From: Sciscionella sediminilitoris
Lineage (GTDB): Bacteria; Actinomycetota; Actinomycetes; Mycobacteriales; Pseudonocardiaceae
DNA length: 64,000 bases
Direction of reading: 5' to 3'
Assembly: GCF_000737195.2 (NCBI RefSeq)
Contig: NZ_JALM01000076.1
Location: 1-64,000, forward strand
Below, piece by piece: positions 54,606 through 62,852 of this stretch; positions within the stretch are counted from its first letter, which is position 1, and the number at the start of each line of letters is the position of its first letter. The notes under the pieces are model-generated. The model saw only the letters and a list, made by a program, of their open reading frames with translations. It searched no databases and was not told the DNA's origin. Position numbers and translations under genes: made by a program.

Positions 54606-55979
54606 TCAGCCCAGTGCGACGCAGCGCCGGAACACCGGATCGGTGTGCGCGGTGATCTCCCGGTAGACCTCGTACTGGCGCCGGTAGAACTCGTGGCGCC
54701 CCGGATCCGGGGTGACTTCCTTCCGTGGCGCGGCCATCGCCCGTTGCGCCTCGGTGAAATCGGCGAACGTCCCGATCCCCACCCCGGCGCACATCGCCGC
54801 GCCGAGCCCGGCCGCGCTCGCCGTGTCCTGGCGGACGACCGGTTTCCCGAACACATCGGCGAGGATCCCGGTCAGCATGGCCGAATCAGCCCCGCCACCG
54901 GAGACCAGCAACCGGGAGAATCCGGCGCCGAGCCCGGTGGCCATGGCCTCGATGTTCCCCCGCATGGTCAGCGCGATGCCTTCGAGCACCGAACGGTAGA
55001 GGTGGAACGGCCCCTGCCTGCCGTCGAATCCGAGGAAGGCGCCCCTGCGGTAGGGCTGCTCGGCCGGGGCCAGCCAGTCGAGCACGGTCATCAGCCCGTC
55101 CGAACCGGGCGGGACCTCCGCGGCACCCGCGTTGAGCCGTTCCTCCCCGATGCCGAGCAGGTCCCGTAGCCAGCTCACCGTCCACATGCCGCGCCGGATG
55201 CCATGGCTCTCGTACAGGTATTCGTGGGGCACGGCGGCGAAATTGGTCCAGAACCCGTCCGCGTCCCGGATATCGCGGGTGCCCGTGGTCATCGCGGCGA
55301 TGTAGGTGCCGAGCGAGAGCAGCACCGCGTCCGCGCCGCGCAGCCCGCAGCCCAGGGCCTCGACCGCCTTGTCGTTGGCCGTGGCCACCACCGGGGTTCC
55401 CGCGCGCAGGCCGGTGTGCGCGGCCGCTTCCGCGGTGACCGTGCCGAGCACCGCGCCGGGAAGGGCGAGCTCGAACAGCATCCGCGCGGGGATCTCCTCC
55501 TGGCCCGGCGCCCAGCACCAGCGGCCGGTGTCGATCGGCCAGTTCCCCTGGTAATTGGCGGCGGTGTCCCGGAATCGGCCGGTCAGCCGCGCGGTCAGAT
55601 ATCCGGAGGAGGTCGTCACGTAGCGGACCCGCGGATCGGTGTGCTCATAGGGCCGGGACAGCCGCTCGTCCATCCAGCTCAGCACCGGCGCGGCGAGGGT
55701 GCCGTCGGCGCGCAGCATGGCCCGGCAGAACCGGATGGTGCACAGCCCGACCGCCTCGATCTCGGCCGGATCACCCGCGAACCCGGCGAGGGCCTCGCGG
55801 GTGGCGGCGCCGATCGAGTCCCAGAGGTCGTCGTCCGGATGCTCCACCACGCCCGGACGCGGGGTGTCGTTGGGACGCAAGGCTTTCCGGCCCCAAGCGT
55901 GCAGCCTTCCCCGATCGTCGAAGACACCGACCTTGGTGCTCTGCGAGCCGTTGTCGATGCCGAGCAGGTAACCGGTCAT
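54606..55979 (-). CDS. FGGY-family carbohydrate/polyol kinase
   Basis: A 457-residue kinase with the N-terminal ATPase motif LLGIDNGSQSTKVGVFDDRG, GLCTIRFCRAML, SWMDERLSRPYEHTD and the C-terminal RLLVSGGGADSAMLTGILADVFG. The family includes glycerol kinase, xylulokinase and ribulokinase; the substrate is not deducible. It converges on the GlpP gene, and is the last gene of an operon with an SDR, an FAD oxidase and an MFS carrier. Its product may be the phosphorylated polyol sensed by GlpP (inference). Confidence 0.86.
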   Translation of the reverse strand: MTGYLLGIDNGSQSTKVGVFDDRGRLHAWGRKALRPNDTPRPGVVEHPDDDLWDSIGAATREALAGFAGDPAEIEAVGLCTIRFCRAMLRADGTLAAPVLSWMDERLSRPYEHTDPRVRYVTTSSGYLTARLTGRFRDTAANYQGNWPIDTGRWCWAPGQEEIPARMLFELALPGAVLGTVTAEAAAHTGLRAGTPVVATANDKAVEALGCGLRGADAVLLSLGTYIAAMTTGTRDIRDADGFWTNFAAVPHEYLYESHGIRRGMWTVSWLRDLLGIGEERLNAGAAEVPPGSDGLMTVLDWLAPAEQPYRRGAFLGFDGRQGPFHLYRSVLEGIALTMRGNIEAMATGLGAGFSRLLVSGGGADSAMLTGILADVFGKPVVRQDTASAAGLGAAMCAGVGIGTFADFTEAQRAMAAPRKEVTPDPGRHEFYRRQYEVYREITAHTDPVFRRCVALG

Positions 55980-57422
55980 CTAGCGGCCCACCGGAAAGAT
56001 CGTGCCCGCGTTCATGATCCCGTTCGGATCGAAGGCCTGCTTGAGCCTGCTCAGCATGGGATAGGCGCTGCCGTGCTCACGCTCGGTCCACTCGGCGCGG
56101 TACTTCCCGATTCCGTGGTGGTGCACCATGGAACCGCCAAGTGCCAGGGTTTCCTCGACGATGATCGCGTTGATCGGTTTGTGGTACTTCTCGAGCTCGG
56201 CACGCGGATCGCAGTCGATCCGGTAGTCGTACACGAAGTACATGTTCGTGCCGTTCTGGTAGCTGTGCGAGGAGTGCCCGCCGAGCAGCGTGATGTCGTC
56301 CGCGTGCGGGAACTCGGTGCGGATCCGTTCCAGCACCCGATCGTAGATCCGCCCGATCGTGGACCAGTCCGCGGAGACCTCGGTGGTGTAGCCGAGCGCG
56401 TGCTCGGTGCGCATCGCCTCCCGCTCCGCCTCGATCTTGTCCGGTCCCCAGTTGAGATTGCCGAACCATTCCTCGATCAGCGCGGGATCGACCTTCTCGG
56501 GTGAGTGCCCGGACACGATCCGGTCGATCTCGACGCTCGTGGCCTCGGCGATCGCCTTGGGCCCCTCGGCGACGAACACGGCGACGCACTTGCCCCGCGC
56601 GAAGTGGGCGAAGTGCTGGGCGGCGTCCTGTTCGGAGTAGACCCGCGCGACCGAGGGCCGGAACCCGGCGGTGACCACCTCGCGCAGGATCGCGATCCCG
56701 GTGTGCACGTCCTCGAGCAGATAGCCGTGGAACCGGCTGTTCTCCGGCTGGTACGGGAAGACCTTCACGGTGACCTCGGTGACGAAGCACAGCGCGCCCT
56801 CGTTGCCCAGCACGATCGAGCGGATGTCCGGACCGGCCGCGCGCCGGGGCACGCTCTTGATCCGGCTCACCGTGCCGTCCGGGAACACCGCCTCCAGACC
56901 CGCGACCATGTCCTCGATTCCGCCGTACAGCGTGGAGAACTGCCCGATCGAGCGGGTGGCCACCAGTCCGCCGTACTGCGCGAGCGGTTTGGACTGCGGG
57001 GAATGCCCGGTGGTCAGGCCCTGTTCACGCAGCCGCTCCTCGAGCACCCGCAGCGGCACTCCACATTGGACGGTCGCCTGCATGTTCACTGGGTCGATGT
57101 CGAGCACCGCGTCCATCTCCGAGCCGTCGAGCACGATGCTGCCCGGCACACTGGTCTCCAGCCCGCCCTCGGTCCCGGTGCGCCCGGTGCGCGGAACAAC
57201 GTTGATGCGGTGTTCATCGGCGAACGCGAGCACCGCGGCGACCGTCGCGGTGTCCCGCGCGCGCACGATCGCGAGCGGGAACGGTCCGTCGTAGATGCCG
57301 TGCGCCGCGGGGTATTTCTTGAACCGGTCCACGCTCGCCTCGCGCAGCAGGTGTTCCTCGGTGTCCACCTGTCCTGCTCCGGCGATCGCGCGCAGCCGGT
57401 CCGGAATCTCGTTCTCCTGCAC
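55980..57422 (-). CDS. FAD-binding oxidase, alkyl-DHAP-synthase/GlcD-like
   Basis: A 480-residue VAO-fold flavoprotein. VVPRTGRTGTEGG is in the FAD domain, GPDIRSIVLGNEGALCFVTE is the conserved block before the substrate domain, and MVHHHGIGKYRAEW the HHH motif near the C-terminus, which recalls alkyl-dihydroxyacetonephosphate synthase and D-lactate/glycolate dehydrogenases. The GTG start at 57422 follows AGGGAG. It likely oxidises a hydroxy acid or polyol phosphate in this operon; the link to DHAP chemistry is speculative. The stop directly abuts the FGGY start. Confidence 0.82.
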   Translation of the reverse strand: MQENEIPDRLRAIAGAGQVDTEEHLLREASVDRFKKYPAAHGIYDGPFPLAIVRARDTATVAAVLAFADEHRINVVPRTGRTGTEGGLETSVPGSIVLDGSEMDAVLDIDPVNMQATVQCGVPLRVLEERLREQGLTTGHSPQSKPLAQYGGLVATRSIGQFSTLYGGIEDMVAGLEAVFPDGTVSRIKSVPRRAAGPDIRSIVLGNEGALCFVTEVTVKVFPYQPENSRFHGYLLEDVHTGIAILREVVTAGFRPSVARVYSEQDAAQHFAHFARGKCVAVFVAEGPKAIAEATSVEIDRIVSGHSPEKVDPALIEEWFGNLNWGPDKIEAEREAMRTEHALGYTTEVSADWSTIGRIYDRVLERIRTEFPHADDITLLGGHSSHSYQNGTNMYFVYDYRIDCDPRAELEKYHKPINAIIVEETLALGGSMVHHHGIGKYRAEWTEREHGSAYPMLSRLKQAFDPNGIMNAGTIFPVGR

Positions 57423-57439
57423 AGTTCTCCCTTTCTGGT

Positions 57440-58216
57440 TCAGCGGGTCAGATAGCCGCCGTCGACGGTGAGCACATGCCCGTTCACGTAGTCGGAGGCC
57501 GCGCTCGCGAGGAACACCGTGGCCCCCATCAGATCGGCGACCTCTCCCCAGCGCCCGGCCGGGATGTGGTCCAGCACGCGCTGGTTGGTCGCCGGGTCCG
57601 CGCGGGTCTGTTCGGTGATCGCGGTGGCGAAGTAGCCGGGCGCGATCGCGTTGCACTGGACGTTGTGCCCGCCGAGTTCATCGCAGTACGCCTTGGTGAA
57701 TCCGACGATGCCGTGTTTGCTCGCGGCGTAGGCCGGGGACCACTGGCCGCCGAGAAACGAGAACAGCGAGGCGATGTTGATGATCTTCCCGGAACCCTGA
57801 TCGATCATGAACCGGGACACCGCGTGGCCGAGCTCGAACGGCGCGGTGAGGTTGACCGAGAGCATCGGATCCCACTGTTCGCGGCCGAATTCCTCGACCG
57901 CGGCCAGCCGGGCGATCCCGGCCGAGTTCACCAGGATGTCGACCGAGCCGAGAGTGTCCACACAGGACTGGGCGACCTGCGCGGGGGCTCCGGGCTCGGT
58001 GAGGTCGATCCGGTGGAACTCCATCCGGCGCCCGGTCCCGGCGATCAGTTCCCGGGTCCGGCCACCGTCGTCGAGCACGCTCGGCACGTAGACATCCGCG
58101 CCCGCCTTGGCCAGCGCGAGCGAGAACGCCTGCCCGAGCCCGGTGTTGCCGCCGGTGACGATCGCGTTCTTTCCGGTGAGCGAGAAGAAATCGAGGGAGA
58201 AGTCGTCGATGTCCAA
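57440..58216 (-). CDS. SDR-family oxidoreductase (KduD-like)
   Basis: A 258-residue classical SDR: VTGGNTGLGQAFS, NSAGIARLA, catalytic Ser in NIASLFSFLGG, YAASKHG (Tyr, Lys) and PGYFATAIT. The closest recalled group is 2-deoxy-D-gluconate/5-keto sugar dehydrogenases. The start is TTG 58216: AAGGAAAG lies 6 nt upstream, and upstream in-frame codons would run into the MFS gene. It oxidises or reduces a sugar or polyol imported by the MFS carrier. Confidence 0.84.
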   Translation of the reverse strand: MDIDDFSLDFFSLTGKNAIVTGGNTGLGQAFSLALAKAGADVYVPSVLDDGGRTRELIAGTGRRMEFHRIDLTEPGAPAQVAQSCVDTLGSVDILVNSAGIARLAAVEEFGREQWDPMLSVNLTAPFELGHAVSRFMIDQGSGKIINIASLFSFLGGQWSPAYAASKHGIVGFTKAYCDELGGHNVQCNAIAPGYFATAITEQTRADPATNQRVLDHIPAGRWGEVADLMGATVFLASAASDYVNGHVLTVDGGYLTR

Positions 58217-58229
58217 GTGTCTTTCCTTT

Positions 58230-59501
58230 TCAGGCAACGGGTTCGGGGGCCGGTTCCGGCGCGGATTCGCGGCGCTGGGCGCGCACGGTGAGCGTGGTGA
58301 GCAGGAGGCCGAGCAGTCCGGCCACGGTGAGTGCGCCGAACAGGGCACCGTAGCCGCCGTGTGGCGCGGTGTTCGTGCTCGGATCGCCGATCCACCAGGC
58401 GGACAGCGCCGGGAGGAAGGCATCGGGAAGGTAGGCCAGTCCGGAGGCGAGCCCGATCACCCCGGCACGCTGCTGTTCGGGGATGCGCGCCTCGGTGATG
58501 CTCGCCCAGTACACACCCCTGCTGGTGAACACCATCGCGGAGAGCACGAACATCAGCACGAGCGCGGCCCACCACAGCTCCGCGCGCTCGGGCAGCACCA
58601 GGAACAGGGCGACACAGACCGCCGCGCCCGCGAAGGTCAGCCGCAGGAACTTCGGGGTCGAGCCGGTGAGTTTGTCCACGCAGAACCCGCCGACCGGTCC
58701 GGCGAGGAACTGGAACACGTAGGTGCGCACCACTCCGATGATGCCGATCAGCCCGAGTCCGAGGCCGAAGCGGTGTTCGAGCAGCGGGGAGAAGTAGCCG
58801 AGGGTGGTGTAGAAGCAGTACATCAGCATGATCGAGCCGCCGAGCAGCCAGGTGTACTTGTTCCGTACCGCGGCGGCGAGGACTGCGAACGAGAGGGTGC
58901 CCGTGGTGGCCGGGACACCGCGCTCCCGGTTGCCGAGCACGAACCAGACGAGCACCGCGAGCAATACGCACAGCACCCCGTAGATGCCGATCAGCCGGAG
59001 CACCCCGGTCTCCGGTGCGAGCGCGTTGCTCACCAGCAGCGCACCGATCGCGCCGATCGCGGTGGATGTGATGCCGCGGATCGCCTCGAGGAAACCGAAC
59101 AGCCTGCCCTGTTGCCGCGCCTGTCCCAGCGAGCCGATCACCCGCACCAGGGCGGGCCAGTACAACGCCATCCCGGCGACCGCCATCACGACGTGCGCGG
59201 CGAGCACCCCGCCGTAGCCGGGAACGGTGGTCAGATAGAGATCGGCGGCCCCGGTGCCGAGCAGCGCGAGCACGATGAGCGCGCGTGGCGGGAACCGGGA
59301 GGCGAACCAGCCCCCGGCGAAGTACATCACCGCGGCGACCGCGCCGAAGACCGACATGATGGCGCCGTATTCCTGAGCGGTCAGGTGCAGCGCCCGATAG
59401 GTCGGTTCGAGGAAGACGAACCGGATGTAGGCCACCTGGAAGATGACGCCACCGGTCACCGAGAGGAGCAGGTAACTCACCCGCTCCCGGGTACCGCGCA
59501 T
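58230..59501 (-). CDS. Major facilitator superfamily transporter
   Basis: A 423-residue carrier with about 12 hydrophobic segments. The first loop has YFAGGWFASRFPPRALIV, the MFS loop 2-3 motif, and helix 7 region NKYTWLLGGSIMLMYC. ATG 59501 is used, giving the expected short cytoplasmic N-terminus; an ATG 72 nt upstream would start within the leader terminator region and is unlikely. First gene of the operon; uptake of a polyol or sugar acid is inferred from its partners. Confidence 0.82.
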   Translation of the reverse strand: MRGTRERVSYLLLSVTGGVIFQVAYIRFVFLEPTYRALHLTAQEYGAIMSVFGAVAAVMYFAGGWFASRFPPRALIVLALLGTGAADLYLTTVPGYGGVLAAHVVMAVAGMALYWPALVRVIGSLGQARQQGRLFGFLEAIRGITSTAIGAIGALLVSNALAPETGVLRLIGIYGVLCVLLAVLVWFVLGNRERGVPATTGTLSFAVLAAAVRNKYTWLLGGSIMLMYCFYTTLGYFSPLLEHRFGLGLGLIGIIGVVRTYVFQFLAGPVGGFCVDKLTGSTPKFLRLTFAGAAVCVALFLVLPERAELWWAALVLMFVLSAMVFTSRGVYWASITEARIPEQQRAGVIGLASGLAYLPDAFLPALSAWWIGDPSTNTAPHGGYGALFGALTVAGLLGLLLTTLTVRAQRRESAPEPAPEPVA

Positions 59502-59534
59502 GAAAACCACCCCGCACTGCCGTAGTCCGAGCAC

Positions 59535-59581
59535 AAAAAAAGAGAACAGTCTCCCGTCGTGTGCACGGGTCACTGTTCTCT
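59535..59581 (-). terminator. Intrinsic terminator (attenuator) in the MFS operon leader
   Basis: Read on the minus strand, arms AGAGAACAGT and ACTGTTCTCT (10 bp) enclose a second stem of ACGGG/CCCGT with a 7-nt loop, then seven T residues (59541-59535). It lies 34-80 nt before the MFS ATG and downstream of a promoter at 59654-59683, so it terminates the leader, not an upstream gene. A GlpP antiterminator is encoded 5 kb away in the same cluster. A further hairpin (GCCCGC/GCGGGC, 59598-59613) lies upstream in the leader. Confidence 0.85.
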
Positions 59582-59653
59582 CAGGTCTCTAGTAACCGCC
59601 CGCCGCAGCGGGCCTATTCGGTTGTCGCGGGGCGCACCTCCGCTTCGCCGCGA

Positions 59654-59683
59654 AATCTAATCCGCGGCCAGCCGGACTGTCAA
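59654..59683 (-). promoter_or_regulatory. Sigma-70-type promoter for the MFS/SDR/FAD/FGGY operon
   Basis: Minus-strand TTGACA (59683-59678), an 18-bp spacer and TAGATT (59659-59654) form a good housekeeping promoter. The expected transcription start near 59647 gives a leader of about 146 nt holding the hairpin and attenuator. Confidence 0.6.
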
Positions 59684-59735
59684 ACCACCGGGGCGCTCGG
59701 CGGGAGCCGGGCGAGCGCCCGTTACCGTGCAAGGC

Positions 59736-60302
59736 GTGACCGACCGCCGAACGCAACTGCTCGCCGCCGCCTGCCACGTGATCGCGCGCACCGGGGTGCG
59801 CGGGCTGCGGGTGGAGGAAGTGGCCGCGAAGGCCGGGGTCTCCACCGCGCTGATCTACCACCATTTCCGCAACCGCTCCGGACTGGTCACCCAGGCCATG
59901 CTGTACATCAACGAACGGCTCGCGGCCGAATCGGCGTCCGCGAGCGGGGGCACCGGGATGCGGCGGCTGCTCGAGCGAATGCTCAGCGAATTCGCCGAGG
60001 ACGAGCAGACCAGGGAGAACTCGGCGGTGTGGGGCGAGGTGCGCGGGGCCGCGGTGTTCGACGAGGAGTTGCGCCCGATCATCCGGGACGCGACCGACTA
60101 CTGGGCCGGTCAGCTCGTCGAACTGATCGAACAGGGCCGCGCGGACGGGAGCATCCGCGCGGACGCCGAACCCGAACCGGTGGCACTGCGGCTGACCGCG
60201 ATGGTGGAGGGTCTGGCCAATCGCTGGCTGGCCGGGCTGCTGAGCACCGAACAGGCGCGCACGCACATCACCGCGACGGTGCGCGCCGAGCTCGATTCCT
60301 GA
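59736..60302 (+). CDS. TetR-family transcriptional regulator
   Basis: A 188-residue TetR protein. HTH: AACHVIARTGVRGLRVEEVAAKAGVSTALIYHHFRNR. The C-terminal domain has AVWGEVRGAAVFDEELRPII and a run of helices. GTG 59736 follows AAGG; GTG 59727 is an alternative. A perfect 13-bp inverted repeat lies just downstream, in front of the NCS1 permease operon, and is its probable operator. Confidence 0.87.
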   Translation: MTDRRTQLLAAACHVIARTGVRGLRVEEVAAKAGVSTALIYHHFRNRSGLVTQAMLYINERLAAESASASGGTGMRRLLERMLSEFAEDEQTRENSAVWGEVRGAAVFDEELRPIIRDATDYWAGQLVELIEQGRADGSIRADAEPEPVALRLTAMVEGLANRWLAGLLSTEQARTHITATVRAELDS

Positions 60303-60340
60303 CACTTTCCCGCCGACCGGCCGGACCCGGTCAGCGCTTC

Positions 60341-60368
60341 GGCATTGACTGAATTTTCAGTCAATGCC
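60341..60368. promoter_or_regulatory. TetR-type operator, perfect 13-bp inverted repeat
   Basis: Arms at 60341-60353 and 60356-60368, separated by TT, are perfectly complementary; the inner part reads TTGACTGAA-TT-TTCAGTCAA. It lies 39 nt after the TetR stop and 53-80 nt before the permease start, as expected for repression of the downstream operon. Confidence 0.75.
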
Positions 60369-60420
60369 ATGCTGCGATCCATCAGGCGCGCGTCTGAGAG
60401 CCCAGTGCAGGGAGGTGCCC

Positions 60421-61890
60421 GTGTCCGGACACGACCGGTTCGGCAAGGTGGAGCAGGCGGGAATCGAGTACCTGTCCGAACACGAGCGGACCTCCCGCCC
60501 TGCCAACCTGTTCACGGTGTTCTTCAGCGGGAACCTCTCCTTCGGGGTGATCGTGTTCGGCTGGCTCCCGGTGACCTACGGGCTGGACTTCTTCGACGCG
60601 GTCACCTCCAGCCTCGCCGGGATCGCGCTCGGCACCCTGCTCGTGGCCCCGCTCGGCCTGCTCGGGCCGCGTACCGGAACGAGCACCCCGGTCTCCAGCG
60701 GCGCGCACTTCGGGGTGACCGGGCGGCTCGTCGGTTCCGGGATCACGCTGCTGTTCGCGCTCGCCTACGCCGCCATCGCGGTCTGGACCTCAGGGGACGC
60801 GCTGATCGCCGTGGCACACCGGGTTTTCGGGCTCTCCGCATCGGATGGCACCCGGGCGATCGGCTATGGCCTCATCGCGATCGAGGTGGTCGTCGTCGCC
60901 CTGTTCGGGCACGGCACGGTGGTCGCGATGCAGCGCTTCGTGCTCCCGGTGGTCGCGGCACTGCTGCTGCTCGGCCTGCCCGCGTTCGCCTTCGGTTTCC
61001 GGGCGGCGCCCGCGGGAACCGGGCACTATCTGCTCGGCGGGCATTGGCAGACCTGGGTGTTCGCGGTGGTGATCGCGATCGGCGGGCCGTTGTCCTATGC
61101 CACCGGGATGGGCGACTACACCAGGCGGGTCGCGCGGCGCCACGGTGACCGCAGGGTGCTGCTCGCCTGCGGCGGCGGGCTGTTCCTCGGTCTGGGGATC
61201 ACCTCGGTGTTCGGCTCGTTCACCGCGACCGCGTTCGGCGGGCTGACCGGGTCCTATGTGCAGAACCTGGTCGCCATCGCGCCTGCCTGGTACGTGCTCC
61301 CGGTGCTGCTCATCGCCCTGGTCGGCGGGCTCGGCCAGGGCGTGATGACGGTGTACTCCAGCGGCCTGGACCTCGTCGCGCTGCTGCCGAGGCTGCGCAG
61401 GGTGCACACCACGCTGATCACCTCGATCGCCTCGGTGGCCCTGGTCTATCTCGGCGCGGTGGCCACCGACGCGGTGGACTCGATCACCGCGATGACCGTC
61501 GTGCTCAACGGGTTCGCCGGGCCCTGGGTGATCATCACGCTGATCGGGTTCCTGCGCACCCGCGGCCGCGGCTACGACCCGGCCGATCTGCAGGTGTTCA
61601 ACGAGCGCCGCAGGGGTGGCCGCTACTGGTTCACCGGGGGCTGGAATCTGCGCGCGGTGATCCCCTTCGCGCTCGGCTCGGTGTTCGGCCTGCTCGCCGT
61701 GGACACCGAGCTCTACCACGGACCGCTGGCCGCGCTGGCCGGTGGCATCGACCTCTCGGTGCTCGGCTCGATGGCGATCACCGGGATCGGTTACCTGATC
61801 GCGCTGCGTTGCTGGCCGGAGCCGGCTGACCCGATCGCGGCAGCCGCCCCGGCCACCCGTGCCCGGATCACGAGTCAAGGAGAAGGATGA
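60421..61890 (+). CDS. NCS1-family cytosine/purine-type permease
   Basis: A 489-residue membrane protein with about 12 hydrophobic segments. FFSGNLSFGVIVFGWLPVTYGL and GLLGPRTGTSTPVSSGAHFG are NCS1 (CodB/PucI) signatures. GTG 60421 follows GGAGG. The downstream enzymes act on guanidine or carbamoyl amines, so the substrate may be an N-carbamoyl compound, a polyamine precursor or a nucleobase. It overlaps the amidase gene by 4 nt. Confidence 0.85.
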   Translation: MSGHDRFGKVEQAGIEYLSEHERTSRPANLFTVFFSGNLSFGVIVFGWLPVTYGLDFFDAVTSSLAGIALGTLLVAPLGLLGPRTGTSTPVSSGAHFGVTGRLVGSGITLLFALAYAAIAVWTSGDALIAVAHRVFGLSASDGTRAIGYGLIAIEVVVVALFGHGTVVAMQRFVLPVVAALLLLGLPAFAFGFRAAPAGTGHYLLGGHWQTWVFAVVIAIGGPLSYATGMGDYTRRVARRHGDRRVLLACGGGLFLGLGITSVFGSFTATAFGGLTGSYVQNLVAIAPAWYVLPVLLIALVGGLGQGVMTVYSSGLDLVALLPRLRRVHTTLITSIASVALVYLGAVATDAVDSITAMTVVLNGFAGPWVIITLIGFLRTRGRGYDPADLQVFNERRRGGRYWFTGGWNLRAVIPFALGSVFGLLAVDTELYHGPLAALAGGIDLSVLGSMAITGIGYLIALRCWPEPADPIAAAAPATRARITSQGEG

Positions 61891-62852
61891 GAGTCATCAC
61901 CAGCACGGCCCCGCCCGCCTCGCTCGCCCGCGCGGACCGGGAAGCCCGTCCACCGCTGCGCATCGGGCTCGTGCAGCACGCTTGGGATCCCGACCCCGCG
62001 GCCTTGGAGCAGCGGCTCTCCGAGGGGATCGGCGCGGCCGCCGAACAGGGCGCCCGCGCGGTGTTCCTGCCCGAGCTGACGCTGTCCCGCTACCCAGCCT
62101 TCGAGCGTGCGGGCACCGAACCCGGACGCGCCGCCGAGGAACTCACCGACGGGCCCACTTACGCCTTCGCCTGCCGCGCGGCCAAGGAACACGGTGTGCT
62201 GGTGCACGCCTCGCTGTATGAGCGGGCGGATGCCGCGGACGGCCTCGGGTTCAACACCGCGATCCTGGTCGGCCCGGACGGCGAGTTGCTCGGGCGCACC
62301 AGGAAACTCCACATCCCGGTCAGCCCCGGCTACTACGAGGACACCTACTTCCGCGCCGGACCGGCCGAGGACGCGTATCCGGTGTACCGGCCCGGCGCAC
62401 TCGACGGCGCCGCACTCGGACTGCCGACCTGCTGGGACGAGTGGTTCCCCGAGGTGTCCCGCTGCTATTCGCTCGCCGGTGCCGAACTGCTCGTCTACCC
62501 CACCGCGATCGGCTCCGAGCCCACCTTCCCCGGATTCGACACGCAACCCTTGTGGCGCAAGGTCATCGTGGCGAACGGGATCACCGCGGGCACCTTCATG
62601 GTGGTGCCGAACCGGACCGGGGACGAGGGCGGACTGCGCTTCTACGGTTCCTCGTTCATCTCCGACCCGTATGGCAGGGTGCTCGTGGAGGCCCCGCGCG
62701 AACAGGAGGCGGTACTCGTGGCCGATCTGGACCTGGATGCCCGCAAGGACTGGCTGGACCTGTTCCCCTTCCTGACCACGCGCCGCCCGGACACCTACGC
62801 CGCGCTCACCGAACCGGTGGTCCCTGGCGCGCCCTACGGAGGCAAGGCATGA
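61887..62852 (+). CDS. Carbon-nitrogen hydrolase, N-carbamoylputrescine amidase-like
   Basis: A 321-residue nitrilase-superfamily enzyme with Glu63 (FLPELTLSRY), Lys140 (TRKLHIPVSPGYYEDTYF) and Cys182 (LPTCWDEWFPE). The YYEDTYF and CWDEWFPE context is that of N-carbamoylputrescine amidases (AguB). It would release ammonia and CO2 from a carbamoyl amine. Coupled by 4-nt overlaps to the permease upstream and the agmatine-deiminase-like gene downstream. Confidence 0.87.
   Translation: MRVITSTAPPASLARADREARPPLRIGLVQHAWDPDPAALEQRLSEGIGAAAEQGARAVFLPELTLSRYPAFERAGTEPGRAAEELTDGPTYAFACRAAKEHGVLVHASLYERADAADGLGFNTAILVGPDGELLGRTRKLHIPVSPGYYEDTYFRAGPAEDAYPVYRPGALDGAALGLPTCWDEWFPEVSRCYSLAGAELLVYPTAIGSEPTFPGFDTQPLWRKVIVANGITAGTFMVVPNRTGDEGGLRFYGSSFISDPYGRVLVEAPREQEAVLVADLDLDARKDWLDLFPFLTTRRPDTYAALTEPVVPGAPYGGKA

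Noticed and set aside
59535-59581. The hairpin with T-run considered as an ordinary terminator for a transcript upstream on the minus strand.
   Set aside because: The upstream region on that strand is antisense to the TetR gene and holds a promoter at 59654-59683; no minus-strand gene ends there. Attenuation in the MFS leader fits better.
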